DNA from: Homarus americanus
Lineage: Eukaryota; Arthropoda; Malacostraca; Decapoda; Nephropidae
NCBI RefSeq assembly: GCF_018991925.1
Contig: NW_024735442.1
Location: 832,001-896,000, forward strand
Direction of reading: 5' to 3'
DNA: 64,000 nucleotides
Shown here: positions 11,672 through 24,235 of the stretch, piece after piece
Layout of the letters: each line of letters begins with the position of its first letter
How positions within the stretch are numbered: position 1 is the stretch's first letter
Made by a program: the position numbers and the translations under genes
Notes under the pieces: model-generated
Told to the model about the DNA's origin: nothing
Database searches by the model: none
The model's input: only the letters and a program-made list of their open reading frames with translations

Positions 11672-14025
11672 CAGGTAGTCCCCGACTTACTCAACTTACG
11701 TCAATCCGCACTTACGACCTGCTCTGACCGTACTACCGTCCGCACATACGACCGCCGCAGTCGTGACCAAAATTTTTTTCAAATGACGCGCGCATTTTCT
11801 ATACAGAAACGTTTCCGTCCCGTGCGAGAGCGTGGCTAGGGTCACCGCATGGTTACACTCAGTACAGCGCTTAGTTGGTGTTTGGCTATCATATCCTATA
11901 CTGATCGCGCTGTGTACTTACGTTATCATCGTATTTAATTGACTTTATAATGACTGGAAAGCAAACAAGTGAGAGTGCTGCTGGTGCTCAGAAGAAAAGG
12001 AGACAGGCAATTACTTTTGAGATGAAAATGAAGATAATAATGCAATATGAGAATGGAAAAACTGTAGCAACAATCTCAAGCGACCTAGGTTTCTCGCACT
12101 CGACCATATCCACTATTCTGAAGGACAAGGAACGTATTCATGATGTAGTGAAAGGAACAACACCTATAAAGGGGACTATAATTTCGAAGAAAAGACAAGG
12201 TCCTATTCACGATATGGAAAAATTATTGGTGATATGGATAGAAGACCAAATACAGAAGCGTGTACCCTTAAGCCTTCTAACCATACAGGCTAAAGCAAGA
12301 AGCCTGTTCCAAAGCCTGAAGGAGCAGGCAGGAGATGAATGCGAGCAAACCTTTACAGCAAGTCATGGGTGGTTTGATAGATTTAAAAAACGCTACAGTC
12401 TACACAATGTTAAGGTGAGTGGAGAGGCAGCTAGTGCCGATGTTGGTGCTGCCGAAGCTTTTAAGGAGGAGTTAGATGATGTGATTGTGGAAGGGAATTA
12501 TTTGCCTGAGCAAATATTCAATGTGGATGAGACTGGATTATTGTGGAAGCGCATGCCTGAGCGGACATACATCCACAAAGAGGCGAAAACAATGCCAGGA
12601 TTCAAGGCATTCAAGGACAGAATTACACTTCTGTTGGGGGGAATGTTGCTGGTTTCAAGCTAAAGCCCTTCATGATCTATCATTCAGAGAACCCCAGGGC
12701 TTTTAAACATGTCAGCAAGCACACACTGCCAGTGTTTTATCGCAGTAACAAGAAAGCCTGGATGACCATTGTACTGTTTGAGGATTGGTTCATGAATTGT
12801 TTCATTCCTCGAGCCAAGGAGTATTGTCTGCAACAACGGATTCCATTCAAGATTTTGCTGATTTTGGATAATGCTCCGGGACACCCACCACACCTGGACG
12901 ACATGCACCCTGATGTTAAGGTAGTGTACATTCCACCTAACACTACCTCTGTCATCCAACCCATGGATCAAGGTGCTATTGCTGCCTTTAAAGCGTATTA
13001 TTTACGTACGACCTCCGATCAGGCTGTTGCTGCTACTGAAGGTGAGAAAACGCTCAGAGAGCTTTGGAAGGAGTACAACGTTTTGTCATTTATAAAGAAC
13101 ATTAGTGCAGCATGGGATCAGGTTACAAAACATTGCATGAATGGAATATGGAAGAAAGTCCTGAAAAGATATATGGACAGTTTTAGAGGATTTAATGAAA
13201 ATGAAGTTATTTCGGATATTAGTAACAAGATAGTGGAGTTAGGTAAACAGCTTGAGTTAGAAATTGATAATGACGATGTTGAACAGTTGGTTGAAAGTGT
13301 AGCAGAAGAGCTCAGTAACAAAGATGTCATTGAACTGGAAGCACACAAAGATGCAGAGGAAGAAGCGAGTCTAAATGTAGAAGAAGGACCTGCACCCCCC
13401 CAAAAAGTTTTCAGTGAAGCAAATGGCAGAGGCATTTGTTACAATTAATAAAGGGATGCAAATGTTTGATGGCATGGATCAAAATTATGAGCGCTTTGCC
13501 AAAGTTGACAGAATGATCCAAGATGCACTTGCTTGCTACAGAGAAATTTATAATGAAAAGAAAAAGCAAACTGTGCAGTCTAAATTGGACATCTATTTTA
13601 AGAAGTCCCCCCAGTGCTGTCTCCTCACGCCCCAGCAGTGCTGCCTCTTCACTCCCTCAAGATGATCCAATACCTTCAACCAGCAAGTTTCCACAGTACA
13701 TAAACCTGTCTGAAGAAAGCGACATTGATGACCCACCCATCCCTATCTCCTCCTCTGCTTCATCCAATTAATATAGTCTCTATGTATACCTGTAAATAGA
13801 AAATTATGGGTGCCCCGTGTGCATTCAGCTGACCACATTAAAGGTAAGTGCTCAGTCACACTGTATCCATTCCCCATTATTTATTACTTTTACTGTACTG
13901 TATTTCATTGTAGATTTTATGTTTTTTATTTTATTTTTTTATCTACAGTGTGTTGGACTTACAACCATTCCAACTTACGACCTGGATTTGGGTCCCTAAC
14001 CCCGTCGTAAGTCGGGGAGCACCTG
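11672..14025 (+). mobile_element. Tigger-like DNA transposon, full length, TA target duplication
   Basis: The ends are CAGGTAGTCCCCGACTTAC at 11672 and, on the minus strand, CAGGTGCTCCCCGACTTAC at 14025, flanked by TA at 11670-11671 and 14026-14027. At 2354 bp it has the size of an autonomous Tigger. A second copy is at 51745-54056. It is inserted in the reverse transcriptase frame of the LINE at 11615-15620. Confidence 0.92.
11950..13771 (+). pseudogene. Tigger transposase, nearly intact with frameshifts
   Basis: The ATG at 11950 starts MTGKQTSESAAGAQKKRR. An HTH_psq-like domain (ITFEMKMKIIMQYENGKTVA, FSHSTISTILKDKERI) is followed by a CENP-B-type domain (SHGWFDRFKKRYS) and a DDE domain: D in IFNVDETGLLWKR, D in LLILDNAPGHPP, D in TTSVIQPMDQGA, so all three catalytic acids are present. 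A frame break near 12650 (GGG run around 12637) interrupts the reading, which continues from 12672 to 13448 and then, after another shift in a C run at about 13400, from 13414 to about 13665, with a further shift in a C run before the end at 13771. All breaks are in homopolymers, so age or sequencing error could both explain them. Confidence 0.85.
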
Positions 14026-15639
14026 TAGTGCAATTTTTCAGTAGTGAGAACCAAAACTGTGCCATGATAAACTTAGATTGGTCAAAAGCATTTGACAGAA
14101 TTGATATTAAATTTATATTTAGAGTAATGGAAAAATTAGGCATTAACAATGTTTATGTAGACTGGATTAAAATGTTGTACGGAAATTGTGAGAGTAAGGT
14201 TTTGGTTAATGGCATACAAAGTAAGTCATTCAGGATTGAAAGATCAGTAAGACAAGGATGCTCTCTTTCTATGATTCTCTATATATTTTTCCAAGAACCT
14301 TTTTATTTATCAGTAAACAGCATTGCCAGAATAATTCCCCCACAGTTACTACACAACATAAAAATTCCCATACAGTCCATAATTGAGGTTAGCAGAGACA
14401 TAGAAAGGTTTGAGGAAGCAACAGGTGCTAAATTAAACAAAGATAAAACAAGTATTATGGGCTTGGGTGAATCGAAGAAGAGAGATTTATGGCCTGTGCT
14501 GTGGATGAGATCAGCAGAATATTCCAGAATTTTAGGCACTATACAGTATATTATGACAATTATGAACACAGTTAATATGAATTGGAACAAAATCTTGGAA
14601 AATATCACCATTACTGTTAATTGTTTATCAAACAGAAAATTATCTTTGTACCAAAAAGCAATTATTGTTAACTCAAAAGTTTTGTCCAAGGTATGGTACC
14701 TATCCCATACATTTCCCTTAAATAAAATATACTCACAGAAAATTGAATCATGTATTTTTAAATACATATGGAGTGGTATGTACCAGCCAATTAAAAGACA
14801 AACTCTGTATTTACCTGTCAAACAAGGAGGTAATGGAGTAGTTAATGTGTTTTGTAAAGCAGCTGCTATATTATTTACAACTTTCATGAAAATTACTTCA
14901 GACCATGAAAAGAGGAAATCTTTAACTCCATATTATACAAGTATAAGGACCAGTTATCTATTAGAAATGAAACCTTCAGATAATGTTTCCTACTTGTCTC
15001 CAACTTATTATAGTAATGCAATCAATACCCTAAGAAGGTTAACAATGCATCATAACTTGCCTTTTATTTGGGAAAATATTCCATGTAAATACCGGTATAT
15101 GGATCCTCACCAGAGAGGCTTCATATATAGGTATATTCATGAAACTCTACCAACAAATCAGAGACTAAAAATGTTAAACATTAAACAAGATGATAGTTGT
15201 GTAAGATGTGGTGAGGTAGAATATCAATTATGTACATGTATTTTGCTTCTGTTTCCATAACAAAGAGATACCTGTAATTAAATGGTTTAAAAATTTCTTG
15301 AATACAGTCTGCAATGTCAATAGCAAATTATTTCTGCATTTCTTAATGTTTAATATTAACTGTAGTGATAATAAGGATAAGAATACAATGATCATGCTAA
15401 TGTCAGATTATATTTACTGTATGTGGTTAAGTAGGAAGGAAAATGATAATGTTAAGGAGACTAGAGCCTTTATTAAAGGCAGGATATACTGTATTATAAT
15501 AAATGGATGATCAAGTGTATTTTAAAAGAAAAGTCATCCAAATATTTCACTGACAAATATGTTAATATGTAATATTTATGTATATACAATATGTAAATTG
15601 TAAAATTTTAAATAAAAGAAAACCCTACTTTTCTTAGTA

Positions 15640-16176
15640 GAAGCAGGTTGGTATAATTGGGGGATTAAGTCTCTTACCTATCACCCATAATTCTAAACTT
15701 TCTGCCAACTTGGGATCTTTCCAGTGTTTTACATTTAGAAATTTATTCTTCAAGGCTTTATTCCATCTGTTTTAAATTTGGATCTGCAATAATTCTTTCT
15801 TATCTCCTGCAGCTTGGTTAATTTAAAAAAAATTATCATAACAAACTACACAATCCAATGGTGAAAACAGGTTGTCTGAGACACAGCTGCTATGAATTAT
15901 GCAAGCCAAATGAGGATCTAACTCAGTAATCCAAGTGGCTCTACATCCTTGATAATTACATGTAGTAAGGTCCCCTTGGGTCCTGGGTGAAACTACTACT
16001 ACTGAATTCACATCCTCTACTGATGGACATTTCCTTGTATGTAGTGTATGAGCTGAGCTCTCCAGTCCTTGTAGCTCCTCACTCAACACTAGTTCCCCAG
16101 GGACCGTTCCATGGTCTCCTCCATCATCTAGCAGTCCAGACAACTGTCCTTCATCCTCCAGTTGCACTTCACTCAT
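15640..16176 (-). other. Possible short exons of an unrecognised gene
   Basis: The minus strand from the ATG at 16176 is open to 15823 and reads MSEVQLEDEGQLSGLLDDGG, later CNYQGCRATW and HLACIIHSSC, with spaced Cys/His suggesting a small zinc-binding fold. A splice acceptor-like cttcctag lies 5 nt before the ATG. Further along the minus strand, a frame with VKHWKDPKLAESLELW crosses a GTAAGA donor at about 15674. I could not connect the pieces in phase. It may be a host exon, a domesticated fragment or chance. Confidence 0.25.
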
Positions 16177-16985
16177 CTAAACTAGGAAGAACACCATGAG
16201 TCACATTGTATCATCATAATAATACAAGAGAGATTACATTTTCTCCCAAACATAATTAATATGACTCGTAACTGTGACATTTTAGTAAGTTATTTCATTA
16301 ATATCTCTTATTGTTATATAAGTCACCAGTGTGACAATCACAAACAACTAACTCACTATATCATACACCTCTCCCTTCTCTTATCTCAATTATCCCTCAG
16401 CTCAATGAACTTTGTTTCTTAATCAAGCTAACTTCATTTTAGAGCATTTATATTTTGAGGGATCACCAAGTTCTCTATTTGTTGCCAATCAGGGTGCACA
16501 GCGATAATGCCTGAGTGAGCATCAAGTCATCAGGAAGAGTTGACAAAGCTATGCAGCTACCATAGCGCTCCATTGGCTAACATCGTTCACCATTACTCAA
16601 GCAAGATGTATTGGGTTGAGAATTCCACCTTGAATGGTTCTCATATAACCCAAACTGAGGATACAAGGTCCATCCCAACATAACTCTAGATTGCTAGTAA
16701 GACCGGAAGGTCAGCGTCCGGAAGGATCACTAAGACTGGCAGCCTCGCTAAAGTTCGCCTGGAAAGGCTGAACCCGCTACTGAGGACATGAATAAAATAG
16801 AGTCATGAAGAGAAAAACTTAACTCTGGCCTGCATGCTGAGAGTAATTAGAAAACCCGGGGCGGAAGCCCGAAAAGTTTGGTGAACGAACATGAGAAGAG
16901 GGAGAAGATGGCCACATATATCATGGTATTCATACTTGCACGTATAAAATAGGGACAAAGAAATTTTGTTTATACAGTATATATA
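16177..16985. other. Intergenic, no feature recognised
   Basis: No coding signature or terminal repeats seen. A short palindromic hint at 16700-16725 (aagaccggaaggtcagcgtccggaagg) is not enough to call an element. Confidence 0.4.
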
Positions 16986-17403
16986 CAGTCTCTCCTCGAC
17001 AAGAGATAAAAATTTTAGTCTTTTAGAGCAGTGATTCTCAAACGGGTCCGCGGACCGCGAAAAGTTTTTGAGAAATAGTGCGTTTAACGTTTGTGAGAGA
17101 TTTGGCGATTCCAATTTGCAGGATATTTTAGATTTGGGTTGAAATGAACAAATGCTTTGGCTATGATTTATTCTTTGATTATTGACAATATTTGGATGCG
17201 TCATGGTATATAAGGGGTCCTTGGTTGAAACAAGTTTGAGAACCCCTGTTTTAGAGTACATTTAAGTACAATACAGTACAGTTTTTCAACTCATAATTTT
17301 GGGGCAATTTAGGGGATTTTTAGAAGTGTTTCTGACTTTATACGGTTTTTGGCTTTATGTGAGATTCCAGGAACACAACTCCATGTAAGTTGTGAGTCTA
17401 CTG
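16986..17403 (+). mobile_element. TA-flanked MITE carrying a nested hAT MITE
   Basis: Starts CAGTCTCTCCTCGAC after TA and ends (minus strand) CAGTAGACTCACAAC before TA at 17404. The interior is split by the hAT-type element at 17029-17248. Confidence 0.7.
17029..17248 (+). mobile_element. hAT-type MITE with perfect 8-bp target duplication
   Basis: The terminal inverted repeats are CAGTGATTCTCAAACGGG and (minus strand) CAGGGGTTCTCAAACTTG. The flanking 8 bp TTTTAGAG is identical on both sides (17021-17028 and 17249-17256), the hAT hallmark. No transposase; 220 bp. Confidence 0.93.
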
Positions 17404-17595
17404 TAAATAAATTTATCGCTATACATTGGAAAATGTCGATAATTTTGGTAGTTGTGATAAATTTTAAATATTTCCTGCCCGATTTCCTTCGCGAAATAAA
17501 AAAAAAGTATCGCTATATATAGGAAAATGTCGATAATTTGGTAGCCGCGATATAAAAAATCGTTATATAAAGTCGCAATATATCCCGATCCTACT
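17404..17595 (+). repeat. MITE-like AT-rich repeat with internal duplication
   Basis: The block atcgctata..ggaaaatgtcgataatttt occurs twice (about 17412 and 17508) and the segment ends gatcctactgta, a TA-type element end. Confidence 0.45.
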
Positions 17596-17928
17596 GTACT
17601 CAGTCGAGTGTCCATACCTGGAGCTGGCAGATGCCTGCCCCACAAGGGGTTACAGCTATGGTTGAAGAAGCCGCATGTCCAGAAAACTGTGAGCAAACTT
17701 TTTCGGAGTGAGAATTGTAAACTCTTGGGACAACCTGCCACAGAATGTTGCAATGGCACTAAGTGTGAGCTGTTTCAAGACCAGATTTAACTGACACTAG
17801 AGCAGGTTCAGATACATTCAGGAGTCCCTGCATGCCCAGTACTTGCCAACAGTGTGTAACAGAGACGTGATTGACCGCCCAAGCAGCTAACGAGACGATC
17901 AGTGGCGAAGAGGATAAAAGTAAAAAGT
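17596..17928 (+). mobile_element. CR1/jockey-like LINE 3' end
   Basis: Matches the terminal part of the copy at 38391-39562: ctcagtcgagtgtcc, then the LKKPHVQKTV region, then the tail ttgccaacagtgtgtaacag and gaagaggataaaag. Frame is broken by indels. It ends at a terminal A-rich motif typical of all copies here. Confidence 0.8.
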
Positions 17929-18240
17929 CCCACAAGGGAGTATCCAAGGACCTTTGCTCTTCCTGTGTTATGTAAATAACATGCCCATTAATGTTATTGT
18001 TAACTTTTGCTGTATGCTGATGACAATGTTCTTTTAGTGTCAGGTAAAGTTCCAAATTATATAGCTAAAGAGTTATCATTTGAACTGGAGTCACGCAAAC
18101 AGTGGCTCATAGACAACAAATTATCCCTACATCTTGGAAAGACTGAAGCATTATTATTTGGATCAAAAAGAAAACTAAAAAGGGTAAAAAAATTCACTGT
18201 ACTGTACTGTGTGGGAATAAACCCATCTCAACTGTAACCT
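17929..18240 (+). mobile_element. Second LINE fragment with YADD motif
   Basis: The first frame reads VPQGSIQGPLLFLCYVNNMP. After one frameshift around 18000 it continues LYADDNVLLVSGKV, LESRKQWLIDNKLSLHLGKT and EALLFGSKRK. These are RT motifs of a jockey/RTE-type LINE, different from the LINE at 17596-17928, against whose 3' tail it abuts directly. Confidence 0.75.
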
Positions 18241-18305
18241 CAGTGAAATACCTTAGACTAACTCTTGACTCTTGTTTGGTGAATTAATTGTAGGTACCTG
18301 TAATA

Positions 18306-18680
<375 letters not shown>

Positions 18681-18807
18681 AGCCGGATTTGGTAAAACGT
18701 TACTCTGATCACCTAAGCGGCAAGGGTGGTCCCCATTAAAGGTTCACGGCGCCATAAGCTCATTGAACAGGCTTTGTGTGAAATATAACAAAGTCTAGGA
18801 CTGCTTT

Positions 18808-18955
18808 TAGTATCCTGGTGGTCCAGCGGTTAGCGTTCCCCGGTCACCGTCATGGGCTAGTGGGCCGTGGGTTCGACTCCTGGCGGGTTGAGGTGTTGAT
18901 TGTATGTAAAAGTCCGCGTACTATTGGGCTAATGATATATATATATATATATATT
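18808..18955 (+). mobile_element. tRNA-derived SINE with TA tail (copy 2)
   Basis: Plus strand: tcctggtggtccagcgg (A box tggtccagcgg), gtgggttcgactcctggc (B box ggttcgactcc), gaggtgttgattgtatg, then gggctaatga and a short TA run. It lies head-to-head with copy 1, about 130 bp apart. Confidence 0.8.
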
Positions 18956-18965
18956 TATATAATCT

Positions 18966-19900
18966 CAAATTCTTTATGAAAGTGAACAAGGCAATCAAAC
19001 AGCCTTTTTCACTTCCTATGGCAATGCAAGTCCAGCATCCTTTGCCATCTCTCCTGGCATCCTTTTTTGGAGCCTCATCCTCCCTCTTCTCTCCATAGAA
19101 ATGCATACCGGGGCATTTCCTCACACTGTGTAGTTGCATAATGAATGGCCCTCTCCACAATTTCATTCTGCTGACTTTCAAGAAACAGCTTTAAAGCTTG
19201 GAGCTTCACAATGGCTGATTCCAACTGTTTGCAAATACTTCTGTGTGAGATCAACTTCTTCCAGGACTTCACACCAGAAAGAAAGATAACTCAAAAAAGA
19301 GAAATCTTATATAGCAAACAACAAAATCAGAGCTGATCCTCTTGTATCCACATTTTCTTTTGAATCACACAGTGCTTGAAGCACTTTTCAAAATTTGCCT
19401 TCAATGGCATCATGATGAGCACTCCATCTGGTCTGGCAAAGTCTTTTGACTGTCAGGCCCCTATTCTCCATCCTCCCATCGATGAGGTGAGACTGAAAAG
19501 AAGGAATAGACTCTCTCCAAGGTTCCAAAGAAGGTCACACATAAAGGAAGTGCTACCAAATGAGTGCACCCCACAAAGGTTCGGAGAATGATTTGCACAA
19601 GGCACAAACAAAGCCTTTGAAGTAATCTTTCTGATCTTTGACTGAACACCACCATGAATGCCAGCCATAGTGGCAGCGTTGTCATATCCTTGACCACGGC
19701 ACAGGTTTATGTCCAGTCCATCTCTCTCCAGATGTCTCAGGATATCTTCTGTGAGCTCAGCAGTGCAGTCTTTCCAGCAACAGGGAAGAAGCCCAAGAAT
19801 GATTCCCTTACTTCAACTGTCACACTCAATATGGACATATCTGATATATCTGATCGCTTCAGCAAATTTTTCATTTGGCTTGTAGCCTTGTACTGGTATT
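18966..19900 (-). pseudogene. hAT (ZMYM1/DUF4371-type) transposase relic
   Basis: Minus-strand pieces in changing frames: IRYVHIE, LTEDILRHLERDGLDINLC, RGQGYDNAATMAG, SKALFVPCANHSPNLCGVHS, and nearer 19075-19272 LESAIVKLQALKLFLESQQN with NEIVERAIHYATTQCEE. GQGYDNAA..G and FVPC..HS.NLC are signatures of the ZMYM1-like hAT transposase core. Several frameshifts and stops mean it is dead. The order of the pieces is colinear on the minus strand. Confidence 0.75.
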
Positions 19901-20376
19901 TCAACTCTTCCGATGCACCCCCAGGGTGGACTGCCCCACCTTAGTAAACCACTGCTGTACTGTACTACCGTACTACCTGTATAACTGCATAAGTATAAAA
20001 AATACTGTCTACAGGAGCACTCTAAAAGACATAGAGAAACTAGGAAAGGAAAAAAGAGGGGACACCAAAAATATATATACTGTACTGTATGAATTAAAAC
20101 CATACGTTACAGAGGTTCATGTATGCCCCTACCTAAATTTTCAAAGTGAAACACGAACCATAAGTCTGCAACATAAAGTGTGATATGTGTTTCTTATTTA
20201 ACTTAGCTTACTGTTGAGTATAAAGCTGCATATTGTAAAAAAATTCTTGTCAACCTGCAGAATAAAAAAATATGCACAAAAAGATGAATAACCCTAGATA
20301 AACAAGAAAATATATAATGATTTTTTTGGAATTAACGACTAATGGTGGAAGAAATATTTGGGAATACTGTACTGTA
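19901..20376. other. Intergenic, no feature recognised
   Basis: AT-rich, with several ctgtactgta motifs that are common throughout the window; no gene or complete repeat identified. Confidence 0.4.
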
Positions 20377-20670
20377 CTGGGGGTCCCCGACTTACAAACG
20401 GGATTAAACTTGAAATTTTTATTATTTTATTTACCTGATGACTTATTTTTTACTTTCATTTGCTTTCATTTTCTCATTCTATTTCTTCTTTTGTCTTAAA
20501 TTAAGTGATTTTAGATGTATATAAGGACTTAGGCTATGATATAGTGGGATTTTAAAAATTGTTCTGCAATTACAGTATGCACATAGCATGTGTTCTGACT
20601 TACGTACAAATCCGACTTACGAACTTCTTCAGGAACGGAACCCATTCGTAACCCGGGGACCCTCACTTTG
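20377..20670 (+). mobile_element. TA-flanked MITE (GGGGTCCCC ends)
   Basis: The left end CTGGGGGTCCCCGACTTAC and right end (minus) CAAAGTGAGGGTCCCCGGG are imperfect inverted repeats flanked by TA. A relative is fused to the Tigger at 3398-3640, and another left end (gggggtccccaggttacg) starts near 61399. Confidence 0.7.
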
Positions 20671-21182
20671 TACAATTTAATGCAAAAAAGTTTGATGGTA
20701 ATTTATGTAGCTTATTCTTGGGGTAAAAAGGAGTAATAATAATAAAAAATATTTAACAATATTTTTTTTATGAAAACAATAGATACTACATATATGAAAT
20801 GCATTAATCCTTTACACTACCACATACTGTATTCAGAATACTTCAGCTGCTCTTCAGAGTGTACTCATCTGTTTGCAAAATAATCATAATACTGTACAGT
20901 ACTGTAAAAAAAATTAACTAAGTATCCAGCCTTCTGGTGTTCTACTGTTATATTCAATTCCCTTTTTTCTTTTTCCCAAAGAACTTTATCCTTTAGAGGT
21001 AATCAAGAAAATAATTAAACACTTCACAAATATAACTACAATAAAGAAATATCCAATTACTTATTCTTTCCATCTGTATGTGGAACATCTTAAATATAGT
21101 GCTGTGTTACAGTGCTTTGATGAATAAACAATATTTTTTTTATACAGTACAATGTAAATGTACACACACAGCCTGAACATCA

Positions 21183-23784
21183 TTATGTAGCAAAATATGA
21201 ACTGGAGGGTGCTGATACAAATATCACAGTGTTTGATGCAGTTTCTTGGCCTTGTCCTCCAGTGGGATCATGTGGGATACCACCAAACATGATAAGATGC
21301 CCCCTGCCAAGAACTAAAGAGTAAAGAAGTGATGGTTGAGGAGGAGAACCAATACAAGTTGGTAAGCCATTAGACTGGTTAATAGGCCACCATCTTGCCT
21401 GCCTGCGTGAAATAACTTGACTGATATCCAGCATATGAGGTGTAACAGAACTACGAGATGGTGAAGACTTGCTGGAGGTAGCACCGCTAGGTTCTTGTTG
21501 ACGTGACAGTTCTCTAATTCTCTCCGTCATTCTTGATAAAACCTGAAGTCTACGCTCTCTATCACTTGATGCATTTGGCCTGATAGAAGGTCGTGGTCTA
21601 CCTCTCCCAGATGTTCCTTGCCCAACATGTGCCCCCTGAACATTTCCATCATCATTTTCGTCACTACTAGATTCTGCCTGGTCCACTGGATGGATACCTG
21701 GTCGTAGAAACCCACGCTGACCATTAACATTTGGTTCTAATTGATGGCGTTCTAAAGGTGGATGTTCATGAGGTCGTACTTCTGGCGGCTGCACTGGGGG
21801 AATCCAAACATTAGCTGGCTGTCTCCTTACTGAGCCAGGTACCAAAAGCTGAGCCATGTTACCACCCGCTGAAGCACTATTAGTCCCACATGTTGACAGA
21901 ACAACAACACTATTTCCAACCTTGCATGCTGGGTTATACCACATCTGTGAGGGCATATGGTCAGATTCTTCAACAAAAATTTGTTCCCAGTGCCATTTTT
22001 CACTTCTATTGTAAATATTAGTAGGGATCGTCAGTAGCCACATATCATTGTATAGTTTGTTAGAGCCTCCACATCCAGCAAGGATTAAAATGTGTGTCTC
22101 ATCCAGTTTAATTTGTGAGTGGCCATATCGTGGCTTTGGCATATGCTCTGACACTATAGGTTTAAACCAACACTGCCTCACAAGGTCTAAACAGAAAACA
22201 TCATTTGTACTTGCAGATGTACCCTCCTGTTTCTGTAATCCACCAAATACAACCATAACACTACCATGTACAGATGCAGAATGGCCTGCTGTTGGCGGGG
22301 GGGATCCAGGATAATATAGCTGAGTCCATCGGTTGCCTAAGATATCATATACATGCAGCTCACTAAATAACACCCACTGTTGATGCAAAGGGTACAAAGA
22401 AGGGTAAGTCCAACCACCAAACAATACAAGACAATTATTCCATGTTACCATTGAAGCATATGCCTTAGGTGATGGGTAAGTTCCAGTGGTCAACAGGCGT
22501 GTCCACTCATGTAACCCTAAGTCAAAACGCCAGAGATCATTAAATGTTGTATTTGTTGATGTACAGCCCCCAAAAACATACATTGATGACTCAAACACAC
22601 ATGCTGAATGAGAATACCGCCTGCTGATTGGAATGATGTGACTTGGATATGTTGGACTGAACCACTTGACGCAGCCCACCTTCAGAGCTGTGAAAAACCG
22701 GGATTTTCTCTTCTCCACAACGCCTTGGCAGCAGGTGTACCAGCGATGACACACCTAAAATACAAAGATCATTACTAACTATTTCAAGATTACAAAATAG
22801 TTTCCAAATAAAATCAAAAGTAATACAGGAGGCCCCCCAAATTCGCGGGGGTTAGGTTCTCAAAATGGCCGTGAATTGCCAAATCTGCGAATAACATACG
22901 TCGGTTATGTTAGGTCAGGTTTTATTAGGTCCTATGCATTATTTTGTATTTATTTTTTATATAATACTAATAACATGATATTAAACACAGAAATGTTAAC
23001 AACAATGCATAGAACTTAATAGAACCTGACAATCTTTTTATTTACACGATCCTGCTTCACAATTCTCCTCCCAGCGCCATTTTTGTTGTTTACCTCAATG
23101 AATCCCTGTTCAAGAGACGTTTCCTATAAATGATGAACACTTCCACGTATTTCTCCTCGCCATTGCTGATGTACATCAACCTTAATATTAAGGGAAGTTG
23201 TTTAACACATAAATTAACACGATAATGCATAGAACCTGACCTAACATGCCCAACCTATGGGTATGTTAGGTCAGGTTCTATTATGTTCTATGCATTGTCA
23301 TTTCCATTCCTGTGTTTAATATCATGATTTTAGTGTGTAGAAAAAAATTTAAACCATTTCGGACAATTCTTTCTGGTGGTGACCCTCTTCTAAACCTTTA
23401 CTGCGCCATTTTGGGGATGAACCACAGCCATAGATCTCTACCTGTGGCTGTGGGGTGAACACGTTCGCCCATTGGAGTGAGCTACCTTCGTCGTCTAAAC
23501 TAACACCACAGATTATGCATAAAGGCACAAATATGGAAACAATAGACACGCAACAGTAACGACTGACATGCTCCATAACTTACATGGTCATTATTAATAG
23601 AACAACATATAAAAAACTTTAGTGGAGCTGCGAAAAACTCAGCAACAAGACCCCAATCAAACTCATTGGCCACACTTTTTTCCCATGTACTTACCTGTCT
23701 GCAAGATCTTAAATCATTATAGGGTGATATAAGACATAAGATGTATTCCAATATTTCTTCAGGGAGGTCATTCACACTGGCCAT
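21183..23784 (-). CDS. FBXO42: F-box only protein 42 (FBXO42), complete coding region
   Basis: Two coding exons, 23695-23784 and 21183-22754, joined in phase 0 across a GT-AG intron, give 553 residues. Exon 1 starts MASVNDLPEEILEYILCLIS, an F-box (about 4-50, continuing VCHRWYTCCQGVV in exon 2). Kelch repeats follow: SMYVFGGCTS, PSPKAYASMV with LVLFGGWTYPS, MVVFGGLQK and LILAGCGGSNKLYND. A low-complexity Ser/Arg/Pro region (about 320-480) precedes a last kelch-like LIMFGGIPHD near the C-terminus. The order and the YPLHQ motif match FBXO42, the substrate receptor of an SCF ubiquitin ligase (family knowledge: p53 and other nuclear substrates). It is shorter than the vertebrate protein (about 717 residues), mostly in the disordered region. 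The start ATG at 23784 is the first in-frame Met before the F-box. Confidence 0.95.
22826..23330. repeat. Foldback repeat in the FBXO42 intron
   Basis: Begins CAGGAGGCCCCCCAAATTCG after TA. It contains inverted blocks: tattaaacacagaaatg..aacaatgcatagaac near 22980 and, reversed, gttctatgcattg..tgtgtttaatatcatg near 23286-23325. A shorter relative is at 42557-42700. Both use the ataga acctgacctaaca motif. No coding capacity. Confidence 0.65.
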
Positions 23785-24232
<448 letters not shown>

Positions 24233-24235
24233 AGT

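Larger units (their letters stand above)
11615..15620 (+). mobile_element. L1/Tx1-like LINE, 5'-truncated, split by a Tigger insertion
   Basis: LINE sequence occupies 11615-11671 and 14026-15620. The left piece encodes CCIKGRSIIDCNIMVMD; the right piece continues QFFSSENQNCAMINLDWSKAFDR, RT motifs with VRQGCSLSMILY, then EEATGAKLNKDKTS and a C-terminal zinc-knuckle start CVRCGEVEYQL. The catalytic YxDD block expected between VRQGCS and EEATGA is absent, apparently by internal deletion. After a stop at about 15258 another frame (15298-15510) gives C-terminal LINE sequence (AFIKGRIY), followed by an AT-rich 3' UTR ending near aaataaaag. The element is defective. Clade call (L1/Tx1) is by motif style. 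Confidence 0.8.

Noticed and set aside
18808..18955. tRNA gene
   Set aside because: A and B boxes are present, but there is no cloverleaf-length mature sequence or acceptor stem, and a tail plus a second inverted copy show it is a SINE.
21527..22314. Frames overlapping FBXO42 on both strands
   Set aside because: Shadows of the kelch-coding exon without motifs.
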